NCBI GenBank assembly: GCA_965247225.1 | Contig: CBDFGT010000040.1 | Coordinates: 43,873 to 107,872, forward strand | DNA length: 64,000 nt | Source: CBDFGT01 sp965247225 | GTDB lineage: Bacteria; Pseudomonadota; Alphaproteobacteria; Rhizobiales; Rhizobiaceae | Direction of reading: 5' to 3' | In this document: piece by piece, positions 54,401-62,836 of the stretch | How the letters are laid out: every line of letters begins with the position of its first letter | Numbering within the stretch: the first letter of the stretch is position 1 | Notes under the pieces: model-generated | What the model was told of the DNA's origin: nothing | Database searches by the model: none | The model's input: the letters and a program-made list of their open reading frames with translations, nothing else | Translations under genes and position numbers: made by a program

Positions 54401-56741
54401 GCTTTCCGGCAATGTGATCACCGGTCCCGGCACCGACCACGACACCGCCCCCGACAGCGATGCACTGGCGGTGACGCTCGCCAGCCAGGCCGGCAACCCT
54501 GTCACCATCGGTGCGCCATTCACCACCGCAGGCGGCGGCGTGCTGACGCTGAACGGCGACGGCAGCTACACGTTCAACCCCGGCACGGCCTACAACGGCC
54601 TCGACACAGGCGAGACGGCAACCGAGACCATCACCTACACGATCAGCGACGGCAACGGCGGCACCGACACGGCAACGCTGACCATCACCATCAACGGTGC
54701 CAACGACACGCCCGTCATCATCGATCCGACGAACCCCGGCACCCCGGACAATCCGCTTCCGGCAACCGATCCGCTCAACATCATCCCCGATGTTGCGGTG
54801 AGTGATGGCGAGGCGCTGACGCCGATTGATGTGTCGGACTTCGTGGTCGATCCGGACGGCGAGCCGCTGGCCTATGCGCTTGATCCGTCGGTACCGTCAT
54901 GGATCGCGATTGACCCCGCGACCGGCCGGATCACCGGCACGCCGCCGAACGATGCCAGCCAGAACTCCAACGTTGGCACGCCGGGCGAGTATCTGGTGAC
55001 GGTGACGGCAACCGATCCCGATGGCGCGTCGGTGACCACGACGGTGACCATCACGGTCGCCAACCTTGCACCGGTCGCCGCAGATGACACCGGTTCGGCT
55101 TCCGAGGACGGCCCGGCGCTTTCCGGCAATGTGATCACCGGTCCCGGCACCGACCACGACACCGCCCCCGACAGCGATGCACTGGCGGTGACGCTCGCCA
55201 GCCAGGCCGGCAACCCTGTCACCATCGGTGCGCCATTCACCACCGCAGGCGGCGGCGTGCTGACGCTGAACGGCGACGGCAGCTACACGTTCAACCCCGG
55301 CACGGCCTACAACGGCCTCGACACAGGCGAGACGGCAACCGAGACCATCACCTACACGATCAGCGACGGCAACGGCGGCACCGACACGGCAACGCTGACC
55401 ATCACCATCAACGGTGCCAACGACACGCCCGTCATCATCGATCCGACGAACCCCGGCACCCCGGACAATCCGCTTCCGGCTGATCCAGATGCTGTTGTGC
55501 CAGTCCAGTTGGCACAGGATGCGCAGGACTTCACGGGTACTCCGCTCGTGGATCTGCGGCCCTATGTGGCTGATCCGGATAGTGAACCTGTGACCTTTGT
55601 TGCGCTGACACCGTTGCCGGCAGGCTTGACTTTGCACCCGGACGGCACGGTGACCGGCATCGTTGACGCCGCGGCTTCGCAAGGAGGCGATCCCGCCAAT
55701 CCGGGCCTGTACCGCGTCACAGTTCAAGTGTCGGATGGCACGAGTTTCACCATGTTGACGTTGACAATCGATGTCACGAATGTCGCGCCGGTCAACACTG
55801 CGCCGATCCCGGACGCGGCGATGAAACCGGCCACTCCTTATGTGTTTGATGCGTCTGCAGTGTTTGCGGATATGGATGGCGATGTGCTGACTTATTCGGC
55901 AACCGGATTGCCGCAAGGCATGCAAATCGATCCGCTGACAGGCATCATTTCCGGTGCGCCTTCGCCCAATGCAGTTGCAGGCGGACCGGCCGGAGATGGT
56001 CTGCACGTGATCACGGTGACTGTATCCGACGGGCAGGGGGGCACCGCCAGTGCCACCTATTTCTTCAAGGTCAATCCTGACGACTTTGTGAGTAACCCGA
56101 AACAGGGACCGGACCTTCCGACGCCCAAAGACGATTTCCCGCCCGAGACCTTGCCGGTCAGCCCGGTGCTGATGGATGCCGTTCACGCCATCGATCCGCT
56201 CAGTGCAAATATCCTTGCCGATATGCGCAACCCGATAACCGACCTGATCCGCGCCATGCGCGAACAGGACGCAATCGACCGCCATGGCAACCTGTTTGGC
56301 GATGGGCGGACACACTACCTTGGCGGTAGCAATTCGCTTGTCACTGTCGACGGCGAGGTGTTGCTGGGCTTGCAGACGCAGAAATGGGGGCAGTCACTTT
56401 TCATACAGCTGCGTGATTTTGATGTCGGTGACGGAAGTACAATGCAGATCATCTTCCCGCCGGACATTCAGGCAATTGTGGCAAGGCAAGCCGAAGACCT
56501 TTACGTCCTCCATTGGGAAGCTGCCCCCGAACTGGTTCGTTTCGAAATCGAGCAGAAACTGGCCAGTGGTGCAACCTATCGCGCGGCGTTTGTGCTCGAC
56601 AGCGTCAGCGGGGAAATATCGCGCGATGGCCAGGTTGTTCAGGTCAGCGCGTCACAGGCACCGTTCATGGATGCGCTTCGCCGCCATGCCGGGCTGACAG
56701 ACCACCAATCAACAATGCTTTTGGCCGCCCTCGGCGGATAA
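48444..56741 (+). CDS. Giant LEPR-XLL/DUF4347 surface protein
   Basis: A 2765-residue protein in one intact frame. Residues 24-32 read LEPRVLLDA, the LEPR-XLL motif found at the start of huge bacterial surface proteins. Residues about 83-235 form DUF4347, with His139 in IHIVSHGEQG and Cys183 in LLYGCDFAGG. Beta-sandwich domains follow. Calcium-binding DxDxDG repeats of thrombospondin-3 type lie at about 905-935, 1113-1140 and 1195-1290 (DQDGDGIINSADVDDDNDG). Many cadherin/VCBS domains come next, then an exact 239-residue duplication (1852-2329). The C-terminus is globular, with no RTX repeats. It has no classical signal peptide. The downstream TolC-type gene is 24 bases away, so type I-like export is probable. 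Likely a very large adhesin. Confidence 0.85.
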   Translation: MSARRTHGFRFNSKAHMHSELLALEPRVLLDAAYSDTLDHLGHATEINNGHDFFGPDSSQLFAALTDARLPAMNNSAAEPFGHQIYFVDSGVADNAAILSTLAPDAEIHTIAANQDGISLIAATLAGRTDVAAIHIVSHGEQGTLMIGNAVLDGASMQGKYRNDLAAIGHALTADADILLYGCDFAGGESGAAAAQLLGELTGADIAASDDLTGNAGLGGDWDLECHYGNIEAKVIDAPEWRGVLTPVTISTTAPPAVVGGALVWYNAGTLGSTSIDLRASVVSVSGGINGISGQTVADNPSLAFSTGAGGAGEVVIRWEIFAADAGHTLSLRATGSPNFTVNDIDGTGSPHTLESVSPSMTGLTGYTVSSTTALSITTGSGLLTASGTDSDLDNVPTGTAALGSNRQSAGITFSWSEVSSWDVTYRVETANQGRVFQHDGNGDFVFTVPATTTLITLDLDSNNSTAGGTGYQVTYIENGAGVAVVDADVLAAQSVILGTNLGGATVHMTNSFAGDQLLVNGSAAASGTVNGLAYTISLVDGHPTVVLSGTASIATYQTALTQITFASTSDNPNTTDRQLEVFVTNAQYGTNSPTAISTIHVTPVNDAPDGADATVTAPEDGSYTFAASDFGFSDTSDGSAHTLQSITINTLPALGTLNLGGSNVVVGQTVGLSAIPQLVWTAPVNVSGNNYASFTYSVTDTGGTANGGIDTDPVPNTIIINVTPANDSPIGIVSGGGDGTVTIAGQVSLPTLVLSPDQYANPGTISVADLLAKFNLADIEQPYASLGIGVIAADEADGRWQYQRTDIPGHQWTDFQTGDPDNLDSTPVDAGMALLFNQSTLLRFIPKPGFADNAVLSFRIWDGTVGTPSNPPHLLADNSGGTPPTATSSLSAASFSISVAGDQDGDGIINSADVDDDNDGILDGIEAGALSFTNNSFAGNSAAGWTSTNINFGSGGAIFTTDGVTGTLSQTLGGSDTHLSAIEFDFGWNNGVSAGNLQGGNTLFVTVNGVDYLSIKTPNDGVINGSGTDQGGDALVTGLNGATFTVANPSALGSQYIDHSIFFSWVLHRIAISLPGEVTAPTVSLRFVPSDPGSFGPDDIIVTNFSVFKGFTDRDHDGDGLDDRLDIDSDNDGITDNVEAQTTVGYVTPSGTDINQDGLDDAYDTRGAALTAASAAATTSTGAGLTPVNTDGADNPDYLDADSDNDGLSDAAERGTAGPTTAATGASTPANDADSDGLFDVFEGADVNDPFDVNDDNLAGSSFNLADTDNDTAVNGAGAVPLINDLDFRDANEPPLAVDDTLTTPEDTTLTTNVLTANGIDSDPDGDPITITAASIDIDGDGISDNLPIGTATAITGPGNVDIGTLNLTAAGVFTFAPATNYAGPVPVLTYTLSDGRNQTDMAQVSISITPSNDAPVLDLDGDDSSGQTGSDYLTTYTENAPSVSVADSDMVLTDVDLATVEVATIRLTNAFPLDTLQVGVMPLGVAAIINTSVAGEITVTLMGPVTPASMADAIRAVRFLTSSENPDPTQRRVEITVNDGSADSNTAVTLINVVPVNDNPSLDLDGDNSHGINAGNVLLSYTENAAAISIADTDSRITDLDDANIENATIVLTNALAGDVLALGTLPTGITGSLDASVAGEIKILLTGSSSRADYESAIEAITYKNTSDNPDTTQRVITVVVNDGDINSNTSRSFINVVAVNDAPMLDLDGDNSTAPGTSAVHTFTEDGAALPFADADVTATDVDNNTLQGATIVLTNALPHDVLSIALLPAGITGTIDTSISGQITVTLSGAATLADYQSAIAGVAYRNTSQTPDASDRIFTATVTDGNLTSAVAQAVVHVIAVNDPPVIIDPTNPGTPDNPLPATDPLNIIPDVAVSDGEALTPIDVSDFVVDPDGEPLAYALDPSVPSWIAIDPATGRITGTPPNDASQNSNVGTPGEYLVTVTATDPDGASVTTTVTITVANLAPVAADDTGSASEDGPALSGNVITGPGTDHDTAPDSDALAVTLASQAGNPVTIGAPFTTAGGGVLTLNGDGSYTFNPGTAYNGLDTGETATETITYTISDGNGGTDTATLTITINGANDTPVIIDPTNPGTPDNPLPATDPLNIIPDVAVSDGEALTPIDVSDFVVDPDGEPLAYALDPSVPSWIAIDPATGRITGTPPNDASQNSNVGTPGEYLVTVTATDPDGASVTTTVTITVANLAPVAADDTGSASEDGPALSGNVITGPGTDHDTAPDSDALAVTLASQAGNPVTIGAPFTTAGGGVLTLNGDGSYTFNPGTAYNGLDTGETATETITYTISDGNGGTDTATLTITINGANDTPVIIDPTNPGTPDNPLPADPDAVVPVQLAQDAQDFTGTPLVDLRPYVADPDSEPVTFVALTPLPAGLTLHPDGTVTGIVDAAASQGGDPANPGLYRVTVQVSDGTSFTMLTLTIDVTNVAPVNTAPIPDAAMKPATPYVFDASAVFADMDGDVLTYSATGLPQGMQIDPLTGIISGAPSPNAVAGGPAGDGLHVITVTVSDGQGGTASATYFFKVNPDDFVSNPKQGPDLPTPKDDFPPETLPVSPVLMDAVHAIDPLSANILADMRNPITDLIRAMREQDAIDRHGNLFGDGRTHYLGGSNSLVTVDGEVLLGLQTQKWGQSLFIQLRDFDVGDGSTMQIIFPPDIQAIVARQAEDLYVLHWEAAPELVRFEIEQKLASGATYRAAFVLDSVSGEISRDGQVVQVSASQAPFMDALRRHAGLTDHQSTMLLAALGG
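53997..55480 (+). repeat. Tandem 717-bp duplication inside the giant gene
   Basis: Two units, 53997-54713 and 54714-55430, appear identical base for base, with a third partial copy of 50 bases to 55480. Each unit encodes 239 residues: an Ig/dystroglycan-like domain (PSVPSWIAIDPATGRITGTP) and a VCBS-type domain (TLNGDGSYTFNPGTAYNGLD). The period is a multiple of three, so the frame is kept. Confidence 0.93.
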
Positions 56742-56765
56742 ACCAGGCAACAGAGGGGATGAATC

Positions 56766-58322
56766 ATGCCGATGAATACAACCTATCGGGGAAATATTGT
56801 GACGAGTTCATGGAAAGGCATGCATGGTGCGCGCCTCCCGGCGAAATCGATGATCCTTGTCACGGTGATTGCAATGCTGTTGCAGGGTTGTGCGGTGAAT
56901 CCGGTACCATTGACGGAAGCCGAGTTGGCAGCTGCCGGCGCAGACCGGTTGGCGCGAATGGACGCCAATCAGGAGCCGGTCAGCGCATCCATCGGACTTT
57001 ATGAGGCGATGGCGCGGGCTCTCAAGTACAATCTGGATCACAAGGTTGAACTGATGCAGATGGCACTGGCCAACAAGAAGGTGAAAAATGCGTCGGTTGA
57101 CATGTTGCCGTCACTGGTGGCGGGCAGCTCTTGGTCCGGGCGCGACAGCTATTCGGCATCCTATTCGGAAAATCTGCTCACCGGCATTCGCTCGTCCACG
57201 CCCTCATTTTCCAGCGAGAAAACCAACCTTGCTTCGGATTTGACCTTCAGCTGGAACGTGCTGGATTTCGGCCTTTCCTATGTCCGGGCCAGGCAGTCGG
57301 CAGACAAGGCGCTGATTGCCGAAGAACAAAAGCGCAAAGTGGTCAATCGCATCATCGAGGATGTGCGAACCGCCTATTGGCGCGCAATCAGCGCCGAACA
57401 CTTGCTGAACGGGTTCCAGTTATTGGAAAGCCGGGTGGAAAAGGCGCAGGCAAATTCCCGCGCATTGCGCAACAGCGGCGAGACTTCGCCATTGGCCGCA
57501 CTCACCTTCGAGCGCGAATTGATTGACATCAAGAAACAGATCCAGCGGCTGGAACGCGAACTCGTGTCGGCCAAATTCCAGTTGGCCGCGCTGATGAACA
57601 TCCGCCCGGGAACCCATTTCAAACTGGTTGTGCCGGAGCGCAAGATGCTTGGTCTCGATATTCGCCTCGACAGCACTGCCATGGTGGAGCTTGCGCTGAA
57701 CAACCGGCCTGAACTGCGCGAGAATCTCTACCAGGGCAGGGTCAATGCAAGGGAAGCAGACGCTGCCTTGCTGCGCCTGCTGCCTGGTGCATCGGTCTAC
57801 GCCAGCCTGAATGTCGATACCAATGATTTGCTCTTTGATTCCAACTGGGCAGCATGGGGTGCCAAGGCCAGCTGGAATGCCATGCAAATCCTCAAATATC
57901 CGGCCATGAAGGCGGAAATCGAGGCCAATGGCAAACTGATCGAGCAGCAATCACTGGCCATAACGATGGCCATCGTCACGCAGGTTCATGTCGCCCGTGC
58001 CCGCTATTCCTACTTGCACAAGTCCGCAGCCACTGCCGCGGAATTTTACAATGTCCAGCGCAAGATACTCAAACAGGTGCAGGCGTCGGCCTCGGCCGAG
58101 GCTGCATCTGAGCAGGTTCTGTTGCGCGAGGAAATGAATACGCTGGTGGCGGCAGTGGAATTTGATATCGCCTATGCCGATCTGCATAATGCCTTTGCAG
58201 GCGTCTATGCCTCTGTCGGGCTTGATCCTTATGATCCGGAAATCTCCACCGACATGTCCGTTGAAGAACTGGCATCCAAGTTGCGCAAACTCTGGCGCGA
58301 GCGGGGTGACATCGACGGGTGA
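56766..58322 (+). CDS. TolC-family outer-membrane lipoprotein
   Basis: A 518-residue TolC-type channel. The lipobox is LLQGC, with Cys42 the lipidation site, after an unusually long N-terminal region. The mature part has the duplicated TolC pattern: long helices (ALKYNLDHKVELMQMALANK, EEQKRKVVNRIIEDVRTAYW) and strand regions (LTFSWNVLDFGLSYVRARQS; LNVDTNDLLFDSNWAAWGAK). It would form the outer-membrane exit duct of a tripartite exporter. Lying 24 bases after the giant surface protein, it probably exports that protein, though no ABC or membrane-fusion partner is in the window. A start at codon 19 or 29 would give a more normal signal peptide. Confidence 0.88.
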   Translation: MPMNTTYRGNIVTSSWKGMHGARLPAKSMILVTVIAMLLQGCAVNPVPLTEAELAAAGADRLARMDANQEPVSASIGLYEAMARALKYNLDHKVELMQMALANKKVKNASVDMLPSLVAGSSWSGRDSYSASYSENLLTGIRSSTPSFSSEKTNLASDLTFSWNVLDFGLSYVRARQSADKALIAEEQKRKVVNRIIEDVRTAYWRAISAEHLLNGFQLLESRVEKAQANSRALRNSGETSPLAALTFERELIDIKKQIQRLERELVSAKFQLAALMNIRPGTHFKLVVPERKMLGLDIRLDSTAMVELALNNRPELRENLYQGRVNAREADAALLRLLPGASVYASLNVDTNDLLFDSNWAAWGAKASWNAMQILKYPAMKAEIEANGKLIEQQSLAITMAIVTQVHVARARYSYLHKSAATAAEFYNVQRKILKQVQASASAEAASEQVLLREEMNTLVAAVEFDIAYADLHNAFAGVYASVGLDPYDPEISTDMSVEELASKLRKLWRERGDIDG

Positions 58323-58458
58323 TCACGTAACGGTCTTGACCCATGGCCAGACCCGCTTTGCACTTGCCTGCGCTTTCGCATATCAATGGCTCTTGGGACG
58401 GAATCGCCGGGACGCTTGTTCATGGCCATTCGCAATGTAGACAGGCGGCGAGGCAGCT

Positions 58459-59409
58459 TTGGATCCGATTGAAAAGGCCATTCGCGGTGCGCTCGAAAAG
58501 GGCAATCCGCTCGACCCGGAATTCCGCTTGCGCATATTTGCCTCTGCTGAACATGCGCTGGTACGCTCGTTTGCGGCCAAACCGGATATGGACATTGCCG
58601 AGCAACATGCGCGGGTGCAACAATTGCGCTCGATTACAGCTTCAATCGAACGCGAGTTTGCCCCGGCTGTGGCTCCGGACATTGCCCCGCAAAAACGGCC
58701 TGTCGCAGCGCCGGCGCCGCAACGAACTCAACCGAAGCCGACAAGACCGGTGGCACCCGCAGTCAGCACAGCCGATGAGAAGGCTGCCCGCCAGGAAGAA
58801 CGCCGCCGCCGAGCAAAAGCTTTCAACCGGCTGGCCGGCGTTTTTGTGTTGCTCACCTTGCTGGCGATGGCGGTGATGCTCGGCTGGTCAGTCTGGACCT
58901 CGGACCTTCTCAGTTCGCAACGCGGACAGCAGGAATTGGCCGACAATGCGACAAGCCAGGACGATGATGCCGAAAATTGGGTAACCGTCTTCATGCCCAA
59001 CGATTCTGCTTCGGTTGAACTGGGTGAAGGTGTGACTGCAGGGCAACAGGGCAGTGGCAAGGATGCCTTCCTGCAAATCCTGGCGACGGGCAAGGGCGGT
59101 GTCGCCACTTTTGAAGTCAGCCGTGATGTTCTTGAATCGTTGCAAGGCAAGAAGGTCGTGTTCGATGTGCGCGCCAAGACAGACGATGGTGCCAACGTCG
59201 AGGTGGCGCTCGGTTGTGATCTGGCCGGAATGGGTCAGTGCCAGCGCACCCGCTTCCACCTTGATGCGCAGGTGACCGACAATTTGCTGATCGTACAACT
59301 TGCCGATACCGGACCGGAAGCCAATGGTTCGCTGACGCTGACCCCGGATTTGAGCGCGACCGGCAAGCCGGTCAATGTCGAATCCATCCGTGTCCGCATC
59401 GAACCCTGA
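58459..59409 (+). CDS. Single-pass membrane protein, unknown function
   Basis: A 316-residue protein starting with TTG at 58459, preceded by GGCGAGG. Residues 1-60 are helical (MDPIEKAIRGALEKGNPLDP), then a Pro/Ala/Gln linker and a basic stretch (EERRRRAKAF) lead into one membrane helix (VFVLLTLLAMAVMLGWSVW, about 130-150). The periplasmic part (about 160-316) is beta-rich and jelly-roll-like (NWVTVFMPNDSASVELGEG to VNVESIRVRIEP), with two Cys (GCDLAGMGQC). The N-in topology with a large periplasmic domain could suit an envelope anchor or adaptor. It follows the TolC gene by 136 bases and precedes the methyltransferase by 23. Confidence 0.68.
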   Translation: MDPIEKAIRGALEKGNPLDPEFRLRIFASAEHALVRSFAAKPDMDIAEQHARVQQLRSITASIEREFAPAVAPDIAPQKRPVAAPAPQRTQPKPTRPVAPAVSTADEKAARQEERRRRAKAFNRLAGVFVLLTLLAMAVMLGWSVWTSDLLSSQRGQQELADNATSQDDDAENWVTVFMPNDSASVELGEGVTAGQQGSGKDAFLQILATGKGGVATFEVSRDVLESLQGKKVVFDVRAKTDDGANVEVALGCDLAGMGQCQRTRFHLDAQVTDNLLIVQLADTGPEANGSLTLTPDLSATGKPVNVESIRVRIEP

Positions 59410-59432
59410 CGCAAACCCGAATTGGCTCGCGC

Positions 59433-60350
59433 ATGAACGACAATCCGCGCACGTCTGGCGATATCACGGCAGACCGCCGCTTCGCCTACGCAGAAGGATT
59501 TGCCGGTGACGGTGACTTTGCTGCTGCGGCCGATCTCGTCCGGCAGGCGCTGGAACTTGCGCCGCAATGGGCTGCCGGATGGTTCCGGCTCGGCGAATAT
59601 TGCGAGAAGGCGGGCAACCCGGCCGAAGCTGCGCACGCCTACCGCCAATCCTTGCAAATCGCACCGTCAGATCGCCTCGGCGCAGCACTGAAACTCGCCC
59701 TGATCGAGGGCAGTGAGGCGAAGCCGGCCCTTGCCTATGCCGAAGCGCTGTTTGATGATTATGCCGACAAGTTCGACGCCGCATTGGTGGAGCGGCTCGG
59801 TTACCGTGTGCCCGGCTTGCTGAAGGCAATGCTGGATGATGACTTGCCGGGTATTCGCTTTGGACATGTACTCGATCTCGGCTGCGGTACCGGTTTGATG
59901 GCGGGGGAAGTGCGTGATCGCTGCGGGCATCTTGCCGGGTCCGATCTCTCCGCCCGAATGCTGGAAAAGGCGAAAGCCAAGGGCCTTTATGACCGGCTGG
60001 ACAAGTGTGACCTTCTTGACGCCATGGCTGGTGCGGACAATGTTTGCCTGATCATGGCTGCAGATGTTTTCATGTACTTGCCTGCGCTTGATGCGGTCGC
60101 AGCCGCTGCCGCGAGAGCATTGGCACACGGCGGGCATTTCCTGTTTTCGGTCGAAAAGAACAGCGACACCGATGGCTGGACCCTGCTGCCAAGCCGCCGC
60201 CACGCGCATGGCAAAGCCTATCTGCAGCGGTTGCTCGCCGGCAACGGCTTTACCGTCGTAGACCAGCGTGAAGACACGATCCGCATGGATGCCGGCATCC
60301 CGCTGACCGGCTTGTTGTGGCTGGCAAGGCTGGATGAAAAGCGGCCATGA
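59433..60350 (+). CDS. TPR-containing SAM-dependent methyltransferase
   Basis: A 305-residue protein. Residues about 15-85 contain two tetratricopeptide-like repeats (GDFAAAADLVRQALELAPQW and GNPAEAAHAYRQSLQIAPSD). The class I methyltransferase domain has the SAM-binding loop VLDLGCGTGLMAGEV at about 145, an acidic DLSARMLEKAKAKG and the post-I motif region ADVFMYLPAL. Substrate is unknown; this TPR-methyltransferase arrangement is common in Hyphomicrobiales. The stop overlaps the helicase start as ATGA, so the two are coupled, and this gene may belong to the DNA-repair operon or the upstream one. Confidence 0.85.
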   Translation: MNDNPRTSGDITADRRFAYAEGFAGDGDFAAAADLVRQALELAPQWAAGWFRLGEYCEKAGNPAEAAHAYRQSLQIAPSDRLGAALKLALIEGSEAKPALAYAEALFDDYADKFDAALVERLGYRVPGLLKAMLDDDLPGIRFGHVLDLGCGTGLMAGEVRDRCGHLAGSDLSARMLEKAKAKGLYDRLDKCDLLDAMAGADNVCLIMAADVFMYLPALDAVAAAAARALAHGGHFLFSVEKNSDTDGWTLLPSRRHAHGKAYLQRLLAGNGFTVVDQREDTIRMDAGIPLTGLLWLARLDEKRP

Positions 60351-62836
60351 CCGACACACCCGCCGCGCCGGAAATTTTGCCCGCGCGGTTCCGCGACTGG
60401 TTCGCCACGAAAGGCTGGCAGCCGCGGGTGCATCAGCTTGAGCTGTTGCAAAAAACCGAGGATGGCAAATCGGTCCTTTTGATCGCGCCGACCGGCGCGG
60501 GCAAGACATTGGCGGGTTTCCTGCCGGCCCTTATTGACATCACCAGTCTGCCGAAGCGAAAGCCGGGCATGCGGCCGCGTGGCATCCGCACACTCTACAT
60601 TTCGCCGCTGAAGGCGCTTGCGGTCGATATCGAGCGCAATCTGGGCAAGCCCGTGGATGAAATGGGGCTGAACATCAACATCGAGACACGCACCGGTGAT
60701 ACGCCCGCCCACAAGCGGCAGCGCCAGAAGCTCAACCCGCCGGATATTCTGCTCACCACGCCGGAACAGCTGGCGCTCCTGATAGCATCGAAAGACGCCG
60801 CGACTTTCTTTTCGGACCTGCGTTATGTCGTGCTGGACGAATTGCACTCGCTGGTCACCTCCAAGCGTGGCCATCTCCTGTCGCTTGGCCTGTCGCGACT
60901 GAAGGCGCTTTGCCCGGGCATGCAAACCATCGGGCTTTCCGCGACTGTCTCTGATCCGATGATGTTGCAGAACTGGCTGGTGCCCGACCGCGCCGACAAA
61001 GGCCCGGCTGATCTCGTGCTGGCCGGTGAAGGTGCCGCTCCAAACATCGGCATCCTCCACACGCAGGAGCGCATCCCCTGGGCCGGGCATTCGGCGCGTT
61101 ATGCAATGGGTGAAATCTACGAGGAAATCCGCCGCCACCAGACAACCTTGCTGTTCGTCAACACCCGCAGCCAGGCGGAATTGCTGTTTCAGGAACTGTG
61201 GAAAATCAACGAGGATTCTCTGGCCATTGCTTTGCATCACGGATCGCTTGATGCCTCGCAGCGCCGACGGGTAGAGCAAGCGATGGCGGATGACCGCTTG
61301 CAGGCGGTGGTGGCGACGTCGACGCTCGATATGGGGCTCGACTGGGGCAATGTCGATCTGGTGATCCATGTCGGCGCACCCAAGGGGGCGAGCCGTCTTG
61401 CCCAGCGTATCGGCCGTGCCAACCATAGGCTGGACGAGCCGAGCAAGGCGCTCTTAGTTCCGGCCAACCGGTTTGAAGTGCTGGAATGTCAGGCGGCGAT
61501 CAATGCCAACTATGTGCGAGCACAGGATACGCCGCCGCTCGGAGAAGGCGCTCTCGATGTGCTGGCCCAGCACGTGCTGGGCATGGCCTGCGCCGATCCA
61601 TTCGATGAAGAGGCACTGTACCGGGAAGTCATCGCTGCCTTGCCTTATGCAGCACTGCCGCGAGAGACCTTCGGAAAGATCATCGATTTCGTAGCGACCG
61701 GCGGCTACGCGCTCAGGACTTATGAGCGCTATGCCCGCATCCGCAAGGCGGAGGATGGCACATGGCGCATCGCCAACCCGATGGTCGCCAAACAATACAG
61801 ATTGAACATTGGCACGATCATCGAAGACCCGATGCTGAACGTTCGGCTCGTGCGCGAGGGCAAGGGCGTGAAAGCGGCAGGCGGGCCGACGCTCGGCAAG
61901 GTCGAGGAGAGTTTTGTCGAAATGCTGAGCCAGGGCGACACGTTCCTGTTCGCCGGCAATGTGCTGCGGTTCGAGGGCCTGCGCGACAACGAGTGCCTCG
62001 TTTCCAAATCCGCATCGAAAGATCCGCGCATTCCCGCCTATGCCGGCGGAAAATTTCCGCTCTCGACCTATCTGGCGCAGTCGGTCCGCGACATGTTGTC
62101 TGATCCGTCCCGGTGGCCACAGCTGCCCGATCAGGTGCGCGAATGGCTGGGCTACCAGCAGGATTTTTCCATCCTGCCGCCCGCTGACCGGATGCTGGTG
62201 GAAACCTTTCCCGAAGGCGAGCGCTACTATCTGGCGGCCTACCCGTTCGAGGGGCGCCTGGCGCATCAGACGCTCGGCATGTTGCTGACGCGGCGCATGG
62301 AACGCGCAGGAGCGCGCCCGCTCGGCTTCGTGGCCACCGATTATTCCATCTGCGTGTGGGCCACACGCGACCTCGGCCGCATGATCGAAAAGGGCGAACT
62401 GCCGCTGTCGTTCCTGTTTGACGAGGACATGCTCGGCGATGATCTTGATGCCTGGCTCGCCGAAAGCTGGATGATGAAACGCTCCTTCCGCAATTGTGCG
62501 CTGATTTCCGGTCTCATTGAAAAGCGACATCCGGGACAAGAGAAATCAGGGCGGCAAGTAACGGTCTCCGCAGACCTCATCTATGACGTGCTGCGCACCC
62601 ACGAGCCAGACCATGTGCTGCTGCAGGCCGCCTATGCCGATGCCGCGACAGGACTTCTCGACATCGGGCGGCTGGGGGATATGCTGAGGCGAATCAAGGA
62701 TCACATCTTGCATAAAGCCCTCGACCAGATTTCCCCGCTTGCCGTGCCGATCATGCTGGAGATCGGGCGCGAGCGCATCGCCGGATCGGCGGAGGAGGAA
62801 ATCCTCAAAGAGATCGCCGGAGTTTACGGTGGATGA
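60347..62836 (+). CDS. Ligase-associated DEXH-box helicase (Lhr-like)
   Basis: An 829-residue superfamily 2 helicase of the ligase-associated DNA-damage-response type. Walker A is APTGAGKT at about 47-54, motif II is VVLDELHSL, motif III is TIGLSATVSD, and motif VI is LAQRIGRANHRLD. An Lhr-type winged helix and the Lhr core domain follow. In other bacteria such genes lie beside a DNA ligase, an exonuclease and PdeM; here only PdeM is adjacent (4-base ATGA overlap). It unwinds DNA or RNA-DNA duplexes 3'-5' in studied Lhr proteins. Confidence 0.93.
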   Translation: MTDTPAAPEILPARFRDWFATKGWQPRVHQLELLQKTEDGKSVLLIAPTGAGKTLAGFLPALIDITSLPKRKPGMRPRGIRTLYISPLKALAVDIERNLGKPVDEMGLNINIETRTGDTPAHKRQRQKLNPPDILLTTPEQLALLIASKDAATFFSDLRYVVLDELHSLVTSKRGHLLSLGLSRLKALCPGMQTIGLSATVSDPMMLQNWLVPDRADKGPADLVLAGEGAAPNIGILHTQERIPWAGHSARYAMGEIYEEIRRHQTTLLFVNTRSQAELLFQELWKINEDSLAIALHHGSLDASQRRRVEQAMADDRLQAVVATSTLDMGLDWGNVDLVIHVGAPKGASRLAQRIGRANHRLDEPSKALLVPANRFEVLECQAAINANYVRAQDTPPLGEGALDVLAQHVLGMACADPFDEEALYREVIAALPYAALPRETFGKIIDFVATGGYALRTYERYARIRKAEDGTWRIANPMVAKQYRLNIGTIIEDPMLNVRLVREGKGVKAAGGPTLGKVEESFVEMLSQGDTFLFAGNVLRFEGLRDNECLVSKSASKDPRIPAYAGGKFPLSTYLAQSVRDMLSDPSRWPQLPDQVREWLGYQQDFSILPPADRMLVETFPEGERYYLAAYPFEGRLAHQTLGMLLTRRMERAGARPLGFVATDYSICVWATRDLGRMIEKGELPLSFLFDEDMLGDDLDAWLAESWMMKRSFRNCALISGLIEKRHPGQEKSGRQVTVSADLIYDVLRTHEPDHVLLQAAYADAATGLLDIGRLGDMLRRIKDHILHKALDQISPLAVPIMLEIGRERIAGSAEEEILKEIAGVYGG

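Noticed and set aside
53997..55480. Repeats considered as a CRISPR array or transposon ends
   Set aside because: Units are 717 bp, adjacent, in frame and protein coding, with no spacers or inverted ends.
54897..56315. Long minus-strand frame over the duplicated part of the giant gene
   Set aside because: It duplicates exactly with the 717-bp unit and has no start context or domain; it arises from GC-rich codon use.
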